Position numbers and translations under genes: made by a program
NCBI RefSeq assembly: GCF_025147485.1
Contig: NZ_CP102263.1
Coordinates: 4,229,501-4,293,500 of the forward strand
DNA: 64,000 nucleotides
Source: Bacteroides uniformis
GTDB taxonomy: Bacteria > Bacteroidota > Bacteroidia > Bacteroidales > Bacteroidaceae
Reading direction: 5' to 3'
Shown here: piece after piece, positions 50,469 through 58,361 of the stretch
Layout of the letters: each line of letters starts with the position of its first letter
Numbering within the stretch: position 1 is the first letter of the stretch
Notes under the pieces: model-generated
The model's database searches: none
What the model saw: only the letters and a program-made list of their open reading frames with translations
Told to the model about the DNA's origin: nothing

Positions 50469-51575
50469 TTAATTGAAGAAGATAGCAGAATTAGGATTCA
50501 TACCTCCTGCATCGAACTGCTCTATAAAGGTACCGTCTTTCTTGAAACGATAAATGGTGCCGTTCGTGGTATATTCAGAAGTACCAATATAGAAATCACC
50601 GTTATTATCATTTACTTCCAACATATAAATCGTAGAAGTTTTCAACTTTTCCGGTATATCCTTCAAGAAAGAAGCTTCATCCATCTTTCCAGTCTTTATA
50701 TTATAAGTAAAAAAAGAAGCGGTAGGATTGGTGTAATTTGAATAAGTCAAATAGAGAATATCATCAGTAGCACACATACGGGTGGCACTGCCTAATTCCG
50801 TCACCTTATTGTTGGCAGCAGGGTCTATCATCTGTAATGAATAGCCAATATCAACATAATTACCCCATGAAATCAAAAAAACCTTATCATCCTCTTCAAC
50901 CAAAGCATTGGGGTTCAAACCTACCGTCAACGTCTCTTTCAACTTGAAAGTACGCAAATCTATCACCTTTACGTCATTGTGATAAGTGCTCCAATCAGCA
51001 GTACAGCTATTCGCCACATAAAGCATATCCTCGCAGATTGCCACACCTTCCAGATTGTCGCCAAGTCCGGTCAATTTATCCACTACCTCCAACGTTTTCG
51101 CATTGATTTTAGCTACAGCTCCTCCGTAGAAGGAAGCATAGATATATCCATCCTCAGCATCGATATAACGAATGCCTGCACTGAGGTCGTTGTCGTCTAC
51201 AAACGAAACACGTTTCAACTCCACACCCGCAGCATTCAGCTTAGTCAGATAATTGGAACCACTTACAGCTATATATATTTCATCTTCATACTCAATCATA
51301 CTCTGACCAAGGTCACCCAACTTGGCGTTGTTTTGAGTCTGGTAAATATCACTGATGAAATCCGCATCCTTATTGGGTGCATAAAAGGCAAGTCTTGCGT
51401 TATTAGCTCCCCAACCACCCTCATTCAGAATATAAACACGCGTCTGCGGCAGTGTCACCTTCGACCCGCCGTCATCCAGAGAATCGTCATCGTCGTCACT
51501 ACAAGATGCCAAAGAGGCACCCAAAGCAAGCATGCAGAGCATACCGAATAATAAACTTCTTACTTTCATAATCAC
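50469..51575 (-). CDS. btuG: BtuG-type surface cobalamin-binding beta-propeller lipoprotein
   Basis: BtuG is the surface lipoprotein that pairs with BtuB and binds vitamin B12 very tightly in gut Bacteroides. The 368-residue protein has a lipobox LASC (Cys25) followed by SDDDDDSLDD, the acidic export signal for surface lipoproteins. Repeated beta-propeller blades of the YncE/DUF5074 kind follow over about 45-365 (for example VYILNEGGWGANNARLAFY, YIYASFYGGAVAKINAKTL, VKVIDLRTFKLKETL). It follows btuB by 47 bp and precedes btuF, as in known B12 loci. An ATG at 51569 is an alternative start. Confidence 0.85.
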   Translation of the reverse strand: MIMKVRSLLFGMLCMLALGASLASCSDDDDDSLDDGGSKVTLPQTRVYILNEGGWGANNARLAFYAPNKDADFISDIYQTQNNAKLGDLGQSMIEYEDEIYIAVSGSNYLTKLNAAGVELKRVSFVDDNDLSAGIRYIDAEDGYIYASFYGGAVAKINAKTLEVVDKLTGLGDNLEGVAICEDMLYVANSCTADWSTYHNDVKVIDLRTFKLKETLTVGLNPNALVEEDDKVFLISWGNYVDIGYSLQMIDPAANNKVTELGSATRMCATDDILYLTYSNYTNPTASFFTYNIKTGKMDEASFLKDIPEKLKTSTIYMLEVNDNNGDFYIGTSEYTTNGTIYRFKKDGTFIEQFDAGGMNPNSAIFFN

Positions 51576-51622
51576 AGTTGTTATTGTTTATAATTAGTTT
51601 TTGTTGTTCATAAATAGATTAT

Positions 51623-53638
51623 TCAAAACTTGAAAGTACCCGTCAACCGCCACGAACGACCCGGCATAGGATAATATTTTATCACGTCATACTGTTCATC
51701 GGTCAGATTTATAATCTCGGCCTGCAACAGAAGCCGGCAACCGCCCAAAGCAAACTCATGAGAGAGGCTCATCGTATGCTCCAGATAGCCCTCAATCTCA
51801 TTCTCCGGAATGTTCTGCGACAAATAGTAACGCTTTCCCACTCCTACCGCCGAGTAGCCCACATTCACCCACGGCGTTTCTACAATGGCGGACGCGTTTC
51901 CGCTATGAAGAGGAGTATAAGGCAATTGGTCCTTATAGTTCTTCGCGTCGGAATCGGTCAGGTCAATGGCCTTTTGCCATGTATATCCGCCCGACATAAT
52001 CAGTCTTATTTTCTCCGTCAATGGAACGGTTGCCGCCAAAGTGGCATCCACACCTGCGGCATGCACCTTGCCGTAGTTCGCCATCTTCCACGCATAGGTG
52101 GTGGGAAAAGCCACAATCTTATCCGTCACATCATTATAGTAACCGTCGAGCGTAACGGAGATATAGTCGAACACAGACAATCCGGATTTGCTCCATGTGA
52201 TACCGACATTATATTCGTCTGCCTTCTCGGGTCGCAGATTACGGTTGCCCAGCCGGTAGTAATAGAGGTCGTTGAAAGTGGGCAGACGGAACGTACTCTT
52301 ATACATCAACCGGAAATACAGCGACTCGTCCTGCCAAGGCTGCATACTGACTGATAAAGAGGGGGCAAAGCGATGGAAGTCATCGGGGACCGTACCTTTC
52401 TCGGCATGCTCCGAAGTGGCAGTATGCACCAGCGAAGCCGTGGCCGTGAGCCATCCTTGCCGGTAGCGTGCATTGAAGGCACTGATGGAAGTATATCTTG
52501 TAGGGAAAGGACATTCCGGCAAACTGTTGCGCAACTTGTTTATCACCCCATCCTGCGCCAACGAAAGGGTCAAAGCTTCCAAAGGACGGTAGAGAACGGT
52601 CGCGGAAATATAATATTCGTCTTGCCGGTGATTTTCCCGATAATATCCGTCGGCATATTCCTTGCCCTCATCCTTATATTGGTTCCAGCCATGATTATAC
52701 TTTGCCTGTGCCTGCAAACTCCACCGGGGCGAAAAATGCTTCCTATAACGTGCCTGCACAAAAGTATTCTCATCCCAAAGCGTTTCATCGGAAAGGGGAT
52801 TATAGAGCGTAACCGCCCCTGGAAGTCCCCGGCGGGAATAGAAGTAATAACCCTTCACATCCAGTTCGCTGTCATCCTTGAAAGTATGATAAAAGGTAGC
52901 TTCGCCCTGCCAGGAATAGATGCCGGAGTTGTTACGTTTCTCTTCCGTCACGTATTTCCCATTGACCAGCGTGAAAGGGTAATTACCGTCTGCCCTCATA
53001 TAACCGGCATCTACCGCCACGCGTGTACGGCAGCCCAGTTTCTGCCACCAGCGCAGCGAGGGGCTGACCATGCCGAACGACCCTCCGCGCACCCGTGCCT
53101 GAAAAGCGGCATTGCGCCCGTCATCAAAATGAGGTTTTTCCGTCTCTATGCCCAGCACACCGGCCGACGCATACAAGCGGGCGGACTGCAACAAGTCCTC
53201 CGACTGCCCGATGGCGAGCGAAAGCATGGAAACATTGTCCAGCGAAAAACGCCCGATATCTATCTGCCCTGCCTGACAATTACTCACCGCCACCCCGTCA
53301 TAACTGACAGCTGTATGGGCTGCTCCCATATTGCGTATGGAAACCGTTTTCAGTCCTCCAATGCCTCCATAGTCCTTTACATTGGCTCCGGCAAAACGGC
53401 GTACAGCATCTGCCATATTCTGTATTCCCAGCTGGCTGATATCCTGCCGTGACATCGTCTGTATGGGTACGGCAGAAGTCACTTTATTGGGCGACCTGCG
53501 TGCTGTCACTGTCACTTTCTCTATCTGATGCACTTTCCCCGTAATCGTATCTCCCCCCACCTCCTGGGCAGAGAGCCGGAGTATACTTGCACCCAATGAA
53601 ACAGCACAGACCAGTAATACCTTAGTCCTTCCTGACAT
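51623..53638 (-). CDS. btuB: BtuB-type TonB-dependent cobalamin receptor
   Basis: This outer-membrane receptor imports cobalamin with TonB energy. The 671-residue protein (ATG at 53638, MSGRTKVLLVCAVSLG) has a signal peptide, a TonB box region near KVTVTARRS and a plug domain (about 50-160, PIQTMSRQDISQLGIQNMADA). A 22-stranded barrel ends in WRLTGTFKF, with a C-terminal Phe. The open frame continues upstream to 53833, but that stretch is the cobalamin riboswitch and is rejected as protein. It is the first gene of the btuB-btuG-btuF-btuC operon. It lacks the N-terminal CarboxypepD_reg domain of SusC-type receptors, consistent with BtuB. Confidence 0.92.
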   Translation of the reverse strand: MSGRTKVLLVCAVSLGASILRLSAQEVGGDTITGKVHQIEKVTVTARRSPNKVTSAVPIQTMSRQDISQLGIQNMADAVRRFAGANVKDYGGIGGLKTVSIRNMGAAHTAVSYDGVAVSNCQAGQIDIGRFSLDNVSMLSLAIGQSEDLLQSARLYASAGVLGIETEKPHFDDGRNAAFQARVRGGSFGMVSPSLRWWQKLGCRTRVAVDAGYMRADGNYPFTLVNGKYVTEEKRNNSGIYSWQGEATFYHTFKDDSELDVKGYYFYSRRGLPGAVTLYNPLSDETLWDENTFVQARYRKHFSPRWSLQAQAKYNHGWNQYKDEGKEYADGYYRENHRQDEYYISATVLYRPLEALTLSLAQDGVINKLRNSLPECPFPTRYTSISAFNARYRQGWLTATASLVHTATSEHAEKGTVPDDFHRFAPSLSVSMQPWQDESLYFRLMYKSTFRLPTFNDLYYYRLGNRNLRPEKADEYNVGITWSKSGLSVFDYISVTLDGYYNDVTDKIVAFPTTYAWKMANYGKVHAAGVDATLAATVPLTEKIRLIMSGGYTWQKAIDLTDSDAKNYKDQLPYTPLHSGNASAIVETPWVNVGYSAVGVGKRYYLSQNIPENEIEGYLEHTMSLSHEFALGGCRLLLQAEIINLTDEQYDVIKYYPMPGRSWRLTGTFKF

Positions 53639-53704
53639 AGAATAAATGAAGATTATCTTAAACCATTTGCGCACTGCCCACTTTCCTCGAATGGACAATT
53701 TTTC

Positions 53705-53882
53705 GACTTTGTTTTGCAGGTCTTCTGACTCGTTCCCGGTACATCGCCTTCCCGTTCTTCCCGAAGAACAGTGGCACAAGTATGATACACCGAGCATGGA
53801 ACTCACAGCAGCGGGACTGTTCGGGACTTTCACCCGATTCCCTTTTCATCCGCTTCTCCGGATAGAGAACGCGGAACAAAAC
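53705..53882 (-). promoter_or_regulatory. Cobalamin (B12) riboswitch upstream of btuB
   Basis: On the minus strand the conserved elements appear in order: GGGAATCGGGTGAAAGTCCC, then GTCCCGCTGCTGTGA, GCCACTG, GGGAAGGC and the B12-box-like GAGTCAGAAGACCTGC near 53716-53731. These are the core of the AdoCbl-type riboswitch. It starts just after a TATCTTTG -7 box and ends about 70 nt before the btuB ATG. No terminator is seen in between, so translational control is more likely. Confidence 0.93.
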
Positions 53883-53887
53883 GTGGA

Positions 53888-53895
53888 CAAAGATA
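53888..53895 (-). promoter_or_regulatory. Promoter -7 box for the B12 operon
   Basis: TATCTTTG on the minus strand directly upstream of the riboswitch, giving a leader of about 245 nt. Confidence 0.65.
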
Positions 53896-53959
53896 GGATA
53901 AATAAAAGAAGTTTCAGTAAACAATAAAACGAATATTACCGTTTTAACAGTCATTTTTT

Positions 53960-53967
53960 TAACTTTG
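53960..53967 (+). promoter_or_regulatory. Promoter -7 box for the HAD-thioesterase gene
   Basis: TAACTTTG, 29 bp before the ATG at 53997, divergent from the B12 operon promoter. Confidence 0.55.
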
Positions 53968-53996
53968 TAACATAATAACCCCAAAATCGAGTTGCC

Positions 53997-55229
53997 ATGA
54001 AATATAAGTTATTGGTTCTTGATGTAGATGGAACGCTACTCAATGATGAAAGAGAAATTAGTAAAAGGACATTAGCTGCTCTGCTAAAGGTCCAGCAAAT
54101 GGGAGTGCGCATAGTTTTGGCATCCGGTAGGCCGACTTATGGATTGATGCCACTGGCCAAAACCCTCGAACTCGGCAATTATGGAGGGTTTGTTCTCTCC
54201 TATAACGGTTGCCAGATAATAAAAGCACAGAACGGAGAAATATTGTTTGAACGACGCATCAATCCGGAAATGCTGCCTTATCTGGAAAAGAAAGCCCGCA
54301 AGAACGGCTTTGCCATCTTCACCTACCACGATGATACCCTCATTACGGATAGTCCGGACAATGAATATATAAAGAATGAAGCCCTGCTAAACAATTTGAA
54401 GATAATCAAGGAAGATGAATTCTCTACTGCCATAGACTTCGCACCTTGCAAGTGCATGCTGGTGAGTGACAAGGAAAAAGCTCTGATAGGGCTGGAACAA
54501 CATTGGGAAAAACGCCTGGCAGGTACTCTGGATGCTTTCCGTTCCGAGCCTTACTTTTTAGAGGTGGTGCCCTGCGGAGTCAATAAAGCGAATACGTTAG
54601 GCGCCCTATTAGAGCATTTGGGAGTAACACGGGAAGAAGTCATTGCCGTTGGAGATGGCGTATGCGATGTGACCATGCTCCAATTGGCCGGCATGGGGGT
54701 AGCTATGGGACATTCACAAGATTCTGTAAAGGTCTGTGCAGACTATGTGACCGCATCGAATGAAGAAGATGGAGTGGCCCTGGCCGTAGAAAAACTAATA
54801 TTGGCAGAAGTGCGTGCAGCAGAGGTGCCTCTTGATTTACTGAACGAACGGGCACGACACGCATTGATGGGAAACTTGGGCATTCAATACACATACGCTT
54901 CGGATGAGCGCGTAGAAGCAACCATGCCGGTCGACTACCGTACCCGCCAACCCTTCGGCATTCTGCATGGCGGTGCCACCCTTGCCTTGGCAGAAACCGT
55001 TGCCGGGCTCGGCTCCATGATTATCTGCGAACCTGATGAGATTGTCGTGGGAATGCAAGTCAGCGGAAATCATATTTCTTCTGCACACGAAGGAGATACC
55101 GTAAGGGCAGTGGCAACCATCGTTCATAAAGGGCGTTCATCCCATGTGTGGAATGTGGACGTATTTACTTCCACCAATAAACTGGTTTCCTCTATACGGG
55201 TAGTGAATAGTGTTATAAAGAAAAGATAA
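53997..55229 (+). CDS. Cof-type HAD phosphatase fused to a PaaI-like hotdog thioesterase
   Basis: The 410-residue protein joins two enzymes. Residues about 1-265 are a Cof/HAD-IIB phosphatase: motif I LDVDGTLLND (Asp8 and Asp10), motif II LASGRPT, Lys near 196 (VNKANTLGALLEH), and motif III GDGVCDVTMLQLAG, where the usual N-D is C-D. Residues about 280-410 are a hotdog thioesterase with PFGILHGGATLALAETV, similar to PaaI and DHNA-CoA thioesterases. A role of the second half in menaquinone biosynthesis is possible but not shown by context. No signal peptide, so cytoplasmic. It stands alone with its own promoter. Confidence 0.88.
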   Translation: MKYKLLVLDVDGTLLNDEREISKRTLAALLKVQQMGVRIVLASGRPTYGLMPLAKTLELGNYGGFVLSYNGCQIIKAQNGEILFERRINPEMLPYLEKKARKNGFAIFTYHDDTLITDSPDNEYIKNEALLNNLKIIKEDEFSTAIDFAPCKCMLVSDKEKALIGLEQHWEKRLAGTLDAFRSEPYFLEVVPCGVNKANTLGALLEHLGVTREEVIAVGDGVCDVTMLQLAGMGVAMGHSQDSVKVCADYVTASNEEDGVALAVEKLILAEVRAAEVPLDLLNERARHALMGNLGIQYTYASDERVEATMPVDYRTRQPFGILHGGATLALAETVAGLGSMIICEPDEIVVGMQVSGNHISSAHEGDTVRAVATIVHKGRSSHVWNVDVFTSTNKLVSSIRVVNSVIKKR

Positions 55230-55312
55230 AATAACTGTTATAAACTACGTAATGTAAATGCATGAAAATCAAAAGGGAACGAGGGGGTTAACCAATTCCT
55301 CGGTTTTATCCT

Positions 55313-55320
55313 TACTTTTG
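55313..55320 (+). promoter_or_regulatory. Promoter -7 box for the AlbA_2-type remnant
   Basis: TACTTTTG, 43 bp before the ATG at 55364. Confidence 0.5.
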
Positions 55321-55363
55321 TAAACTATATTAGAGAGTTATCCCGAACAACAAAAAGAAAACG

Positions 55364-55909
55364 ATGCAGATACGCAACAATACATTGATAACGGAATGTT
55401 CAGCTTATGATTTCAAGGAAATGTTGGAACGTAAGAAAGTGAAGTCATGGCTTAAATCCGTGTCGGCTTTTGCCAATACGGAAGCATCTTCTTTCTTCAC
55501 TACATTCTATAATCTGAATTGGGGAAAGAACGAAAGAATACCCGTAGAAGAAGTGGCCGAAAGGGTAAACAGTCCCCTCAAAAAGTATCCTGCAAACGAA
55601 GAAAGTTCGGTCGAAAAGTTCGGTGTAAATGCGAAAATGTTCGGTGTAAACGACAAAAGTTCGGAGACAAGGTTCGGAGAGAGCACAGATGCCCCTAAAA
55701 ACATAGGAAAGACAGCACAGAAGATTATCGATTTCGTCATTTCCGATCCTCCTATGTCAGCCGAAACTATGGCTTACAAGATTGGTATAAGTTCTCGTGC
55801 CGTAGAAAAACAAATTGCAAAATTGCGGTCTATGGGTATCTTATCTCGTGAAGGTGCGGACTTTGGTGGCTATTGGCGCATTGTCATTAATCCTCAAACT
55901 GAAAAATAA
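55364..55909 (+). CDS. Shortened AlbA_2/AAA_4-type DNA-binding protein
   Basis: The 181-residue protein begins like an AlbA_2 domain (CSAYDFKEMLERKKVKSWL, then SVSAFANTE) but loses the match right after NTE, where full-length relatives continue GG-x-LFFGV. From about residue 45 it resembles only the C-terminal part of such proteins: a linker with two KFGVN-like copies and a winged helix (about 115-175, TAQKIIDFVISDPPMSAETM... ISSRAVEKQIAKLRSMGIL). It is therefore probably an in-frame internal deletion of a roughly 450-550-residue AAA_4-type protein that keeps a promoter and an intact frame. It may still bind DNA. Confidence 0.65.
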   Translation: MQIRNNTLITECSAYDFKEMLERKKVKSWLKSVSAFANTEASSFFTTFYNLNWGKNERIPVEEVAERVNSPLKKYPANEESSVEKFGVNAKMFGVNDKSSETRFGESTDAPKNIGKTAQKIIDFVISDPPMSAETMAYKIGISSRAVEKQIAKLRSMGILSREGADFGGYWRIVINPQTEK

Positions 55910-55941
55910 GTATATAAGATTGACTTGAAATTCAAAAACAC

Positions 55942-55982
55942 AAGAGGCGTGCAACTTAATGGATTACACGCCTCTTTTTTCT
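55942..55982. terminator. Terminator between the AlbA_2-type gene and dnaK
   Basis: A 10-bp stem (AAGAGGCGTG / CACGCCTCTT) with a 15-nt loop is followed by TTTTTC on the plus strand; the minus strand has TGTGTTTTTG. It serves two convergent genes. Confidence 0.8.
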
Positions 55983-56002
55983 ATAAAATCACCTATTGCA
56001 AC

Positions 56003-57922
56003 TTACTTCACTTCCTCAAAATCAGCATCCTGCACATTATCGCCATGCTTTGTATTATCCTGAGCACCGCCTTGTTGACCTGCATTCATATCAGGACCAG
56101 CCTGTGCACCACCCTGAGCACCGCTCTGGGCATACATTTCAGCACTTGCAGCCTGGAATGCCGTATTCAGTTCGGCCATGGCAGAATCTACGGTAGCCAG
56201 GTCTTGAGCCTTATGGGCATCTTTCAGCTTCTGCAAAGCAGCTTCAATCGGAGCCTTCTTGTCGGCAGGGAGCTTGTCGCCGAGTTCCTTCAACTGATTT
56301 TCGGTTTGGAAAATCATAGAGTCGGCCTGGTTCAACTTGTCTACTTTCTCACGCTCTTTCTTATCTGCTTCGGCATTGGCTTCGGCTTCGGCTTTCATCT
56401 TTTCGATTTCTTCCTTGCTCAAACCGCTGGAAGCTTCGATACGGATAGCCTGTTCCTTACCGGTAGCCTTATCTTTGGCAGACACCTTCAAGATACCGTT
56501 GGCGTCGATATCGAATGTCACCTCAATCTGAGGAATACCGCGACGTGCCGGAGCAATACCTGTCAGGTTGAACTGGCCGATTGACTTGTTCTGTGCAGCC
56601 ATCGGACGCTCACCCTGCAATACATGGATGGTAACCTCCGTCTGGTTGTCGGCAGCAGTAGAGAATGTCTCGCTCTTCTTGCAGGGGATGGTAGTGTTGG
56701 CATCAATCAGCTTCGTCATCACACCACCCATAGTCTCGATACCCATAGACAGCGGAGTAACATCCAGCAACACAACGCCCTTAATTTCGTCCGTCAAAAC
56801 GGCACCCTGCACGGCAGCACCTACGGCTACTACCTCATCCGGATTCACACCCTTGGAAGGAACTTTACCGAAGAAGTCTTCTACCAACTTCTGTACAGCC
56901 GGGATACGTGAAGAACCACCTACAAGGATTACTTCATCGATGTCCGCATTGTTCAGACCAGCATCGCTCATAGCCTTCTTACAAGGTTCCAAACAAGCTT
57001 GAATCAAGTTGTGAGCCAGAGCCTCGAACTTGGCACGGGTCAACGTCTTCACCAAGTGCTTGGGCACACCGCCTACCGGCATGATGTACGGCAAGTTGAT
57101 TTCAGTGCTTGTAGAAGAGGACAGTTCAATCTTAGCCTTTTCAGCAGCTTCCTTCAGACGTTGCATAGCCATCGGGTCTTGAGTCAGGTCGGCACCTTCG
57201 TCGTTCTTGAACTCCTGAACCAGCCAGTCGATGATTACCTGGTCGAAATCATCACCACCCAGGTGAGTGTCACCGTTGGTTGACAATACTTCGAACACAC
57301 CGCCACCGAATTCGAGGATAGAGATATCGAATGTACCACCACCAAGGTCGAATACGGCAACCTTCATGTCCTTGTGAGACTTGTCAATACCGTAAGCAAG
57401 AGCTGCGGCAGTCGGCTCGTTCACAATACGCTTCACTTCAAGACCTGCAATCTGACCGGCTTCCTTCGTAGCCTGGCGTTGGGAGTCTGAGAAGTATGCG
57501 GGGACGGTAATTACAGCTTCTGTCACTTCTTGTCCCAGATAATCCTCGGCAGTCTTTTTCATCTTCTGCAGAATCATTGCAGAGATTTCCTGCGGGGTAT
57601 AGAGACGTCCGTCGATGTCTACACGCGGAGTATTGTTGTCACCCTTTACTACTTTATAAGGCATACGGCCGATTTCTTTCTGTACCTGGTCCCAGTTTTC
57701 GCCCATGAAACGTTTGATGGAGAAAACCGTACGGGTGGGGTTCGTGATAGCCTGACGCTTGGCAGGATCACCGATTTTACGTTCGCCACCATCAACAAAT
57801 GCTACTACTGAAGGAGTGGTGCGCTTGCCTTCACTGTTTGCAATTACTACAGGTTCGTTACCTTCGAATACTGCAACGCAAGAGTTTGTTGTTCCTAAGT
57901 CAATACCAATAATTTTTCCCAT
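56003..57922 (-). CDS. dnaK: Chaperone DnaK (Hsp70)
   Basis: This cytosolic ATP-dependent chaperone works with DnaJ and GrpE in protein folding and heat-shock control. The 639-residue protein shows the three Hsp70 signatures: [12 protein letters not shown] (4-15), [14 protein letters not shown] (about 191-204) and [17 protein letters not shown] (about 333-349). The linker [10 protein letters not shown] (about 387-396) and a C-terminal tail rich in Gly, Gln and Ala ending DADFEEVK follow. No dnaJ or grpE is adjacent. No TAnnTTTG box is evident; a TGGCAG/TGTCAG cluster at 58039-58064 may be its regulatory site. Confidence 0.98.
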   Translation of the reverse strand: MGKIIGIDLGTTNSCVAVFEGNEPVVIANSEGKRTTPSVVAFVDGGERKIGDPAKRQAITNPTRTVFSIKRFMGENWDQVQKEIGRMPYKVVKGDNNTPRVDIDGRLYTPQEISAMILQKMKKTAEDYLGQEVTEAVITVPAYFSDSQRQATKEAGQIAGLEVKRIVNEPTAAALAYGIDKSHKDMKVAVFDLGGGTFDISILEFGGGVFEVLSTNGDTHLGGDDFDQVIIDWLVQEFKNDEGADLTQDPMAMQRLKEAAEKAKIELSSSTSTEINLPYIMPVGGVPKHLVKTLTRAKFEALAHNLIQACLEPCKKAMSDAGLNNADIDEVILVGGSSRIPAVQKLVEDFFGKVPSKGVNPDEVVAVGAAVQGAVLTDEIKGVVLLDVTPLSMGIETMGGVMTKLIDANTTIPCKKSETFSTAADNQTEVTIHVLQGERPMAAQNKSIGQFNLTGIAPARRGIPQIEVTFDIDANGILKVSAKDKATGKEQAIRIEASSGLSKEEIEKMKAEAEANAEADKKEREKVDKLNQADSMIFQTENQLKELGDKLPADKKAPIEAALQKLKDAHKAQDLATVDSAMAELNTAFQAASAEMYAQSGAQGGAQAGPDMNAGQQGGAQDNTKHGDNVQDADFEEVK

Positions 57923-58038
57923 GATCGTTATTTTTTTATTTGTTATTATTCTGTTTCGACGTCCGCCTCAGTGGCAGACGCCAATAAAAAGACAAACGTT
58001 GTGCCAAATTGTTCAGAGCAGCCGCAGATTTATACTTG

Positions 58039-58064
58039 TGGCAGTTTATCTGTCAGTTTGGCAG
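58039..58064. promoter_or_regulatory. TGGCAG/TGTCAG cluster upstream of dnaK
   Basis: TGGCAG-TTTATC-TGTCAG-TT-TGGCAG: three hexamers of one type within 26 bp, about 120-140 bp before dnaK. CIRCE (TTAGCACTC-N9-GAGTGCTAA) is absent, so this could be the heat-shock control site. Low confidence. Confidence 0.3.
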
Positions 58065-58127
58065 AATTAAAATCATTTTTTCTGTCGGAAATTACCATTT
58101 GTTAATTTCCATTCCATTCAAAAGCTC

Positions 58128-58135
58128 TACTTTTG
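58128..58135 (+). promoter_or_regulatory. -7 box upstream of array 5 and the MATE gene
   Basis: TACTTTTG; transcription from here would run through array 5 before reaching the ATG at 58362, giving a leader of about 220 nt. Confidence 0.45.
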
Positions 58136-58200
58136 TCGCCCGAATCAGAGATGATAAAACATGAACAACATTAATCATTTCCCTTGCATACCTTTAACCG

Positions 58201-58286
58201 TTCCTCCATGGAGAAAATATTGTTCCACCGTGGAGAAAATATCATTCCACCACGAGGGAAATATCGTTCCACCATGGTGGAACGAT
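58201..58286. repeat. Array 5: four 22-bp units with core TTCCACCATGGTGGAA
   Basis: Units start at 58201, 58223, 58245 and 58267, exactly 22 bp apart: TTCCTCCATGGAGAA, TTCCACCGTGGAGAA, TTCCACCACGAGGGAA and TTCCACCATGGTGGAA. The last unit sits in a perfect 24-bp palindrome (58263-58286). The first three share the tail AAAATAT or AAATAT. The sequence is closely related to array 3. It lies between divergent dnaK and the MATE gene. Confidence 0.87.
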
Positions 58287-58361
58287 TAAGGATTAGTTAA
58301 CATTGGGCTTAATCGTAGCAACGGAAATGATTGGTTTTCACATATTAAAGAAATAAATAAG

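Noticed and set aside
52373..53452. 359-residue plus-strand open frame opposite btuB
   Set aside because: Antisense shadow of a clear TonB-dependent receptor with plug and barrel features.
53639..53833. N-terminal 65-residue extension of btuB
   Set aside because: This stretch is part of the cobalamin riboswitch and its linker; a proper signal peptide starts at 53638.
4872..58286. The five 22-bp arrays as CRISPR arrays
   Set aside because: Units are contiguous with no unique spacers, the repeat is only 22 bp and varies in its centre, and no cas genes are present.
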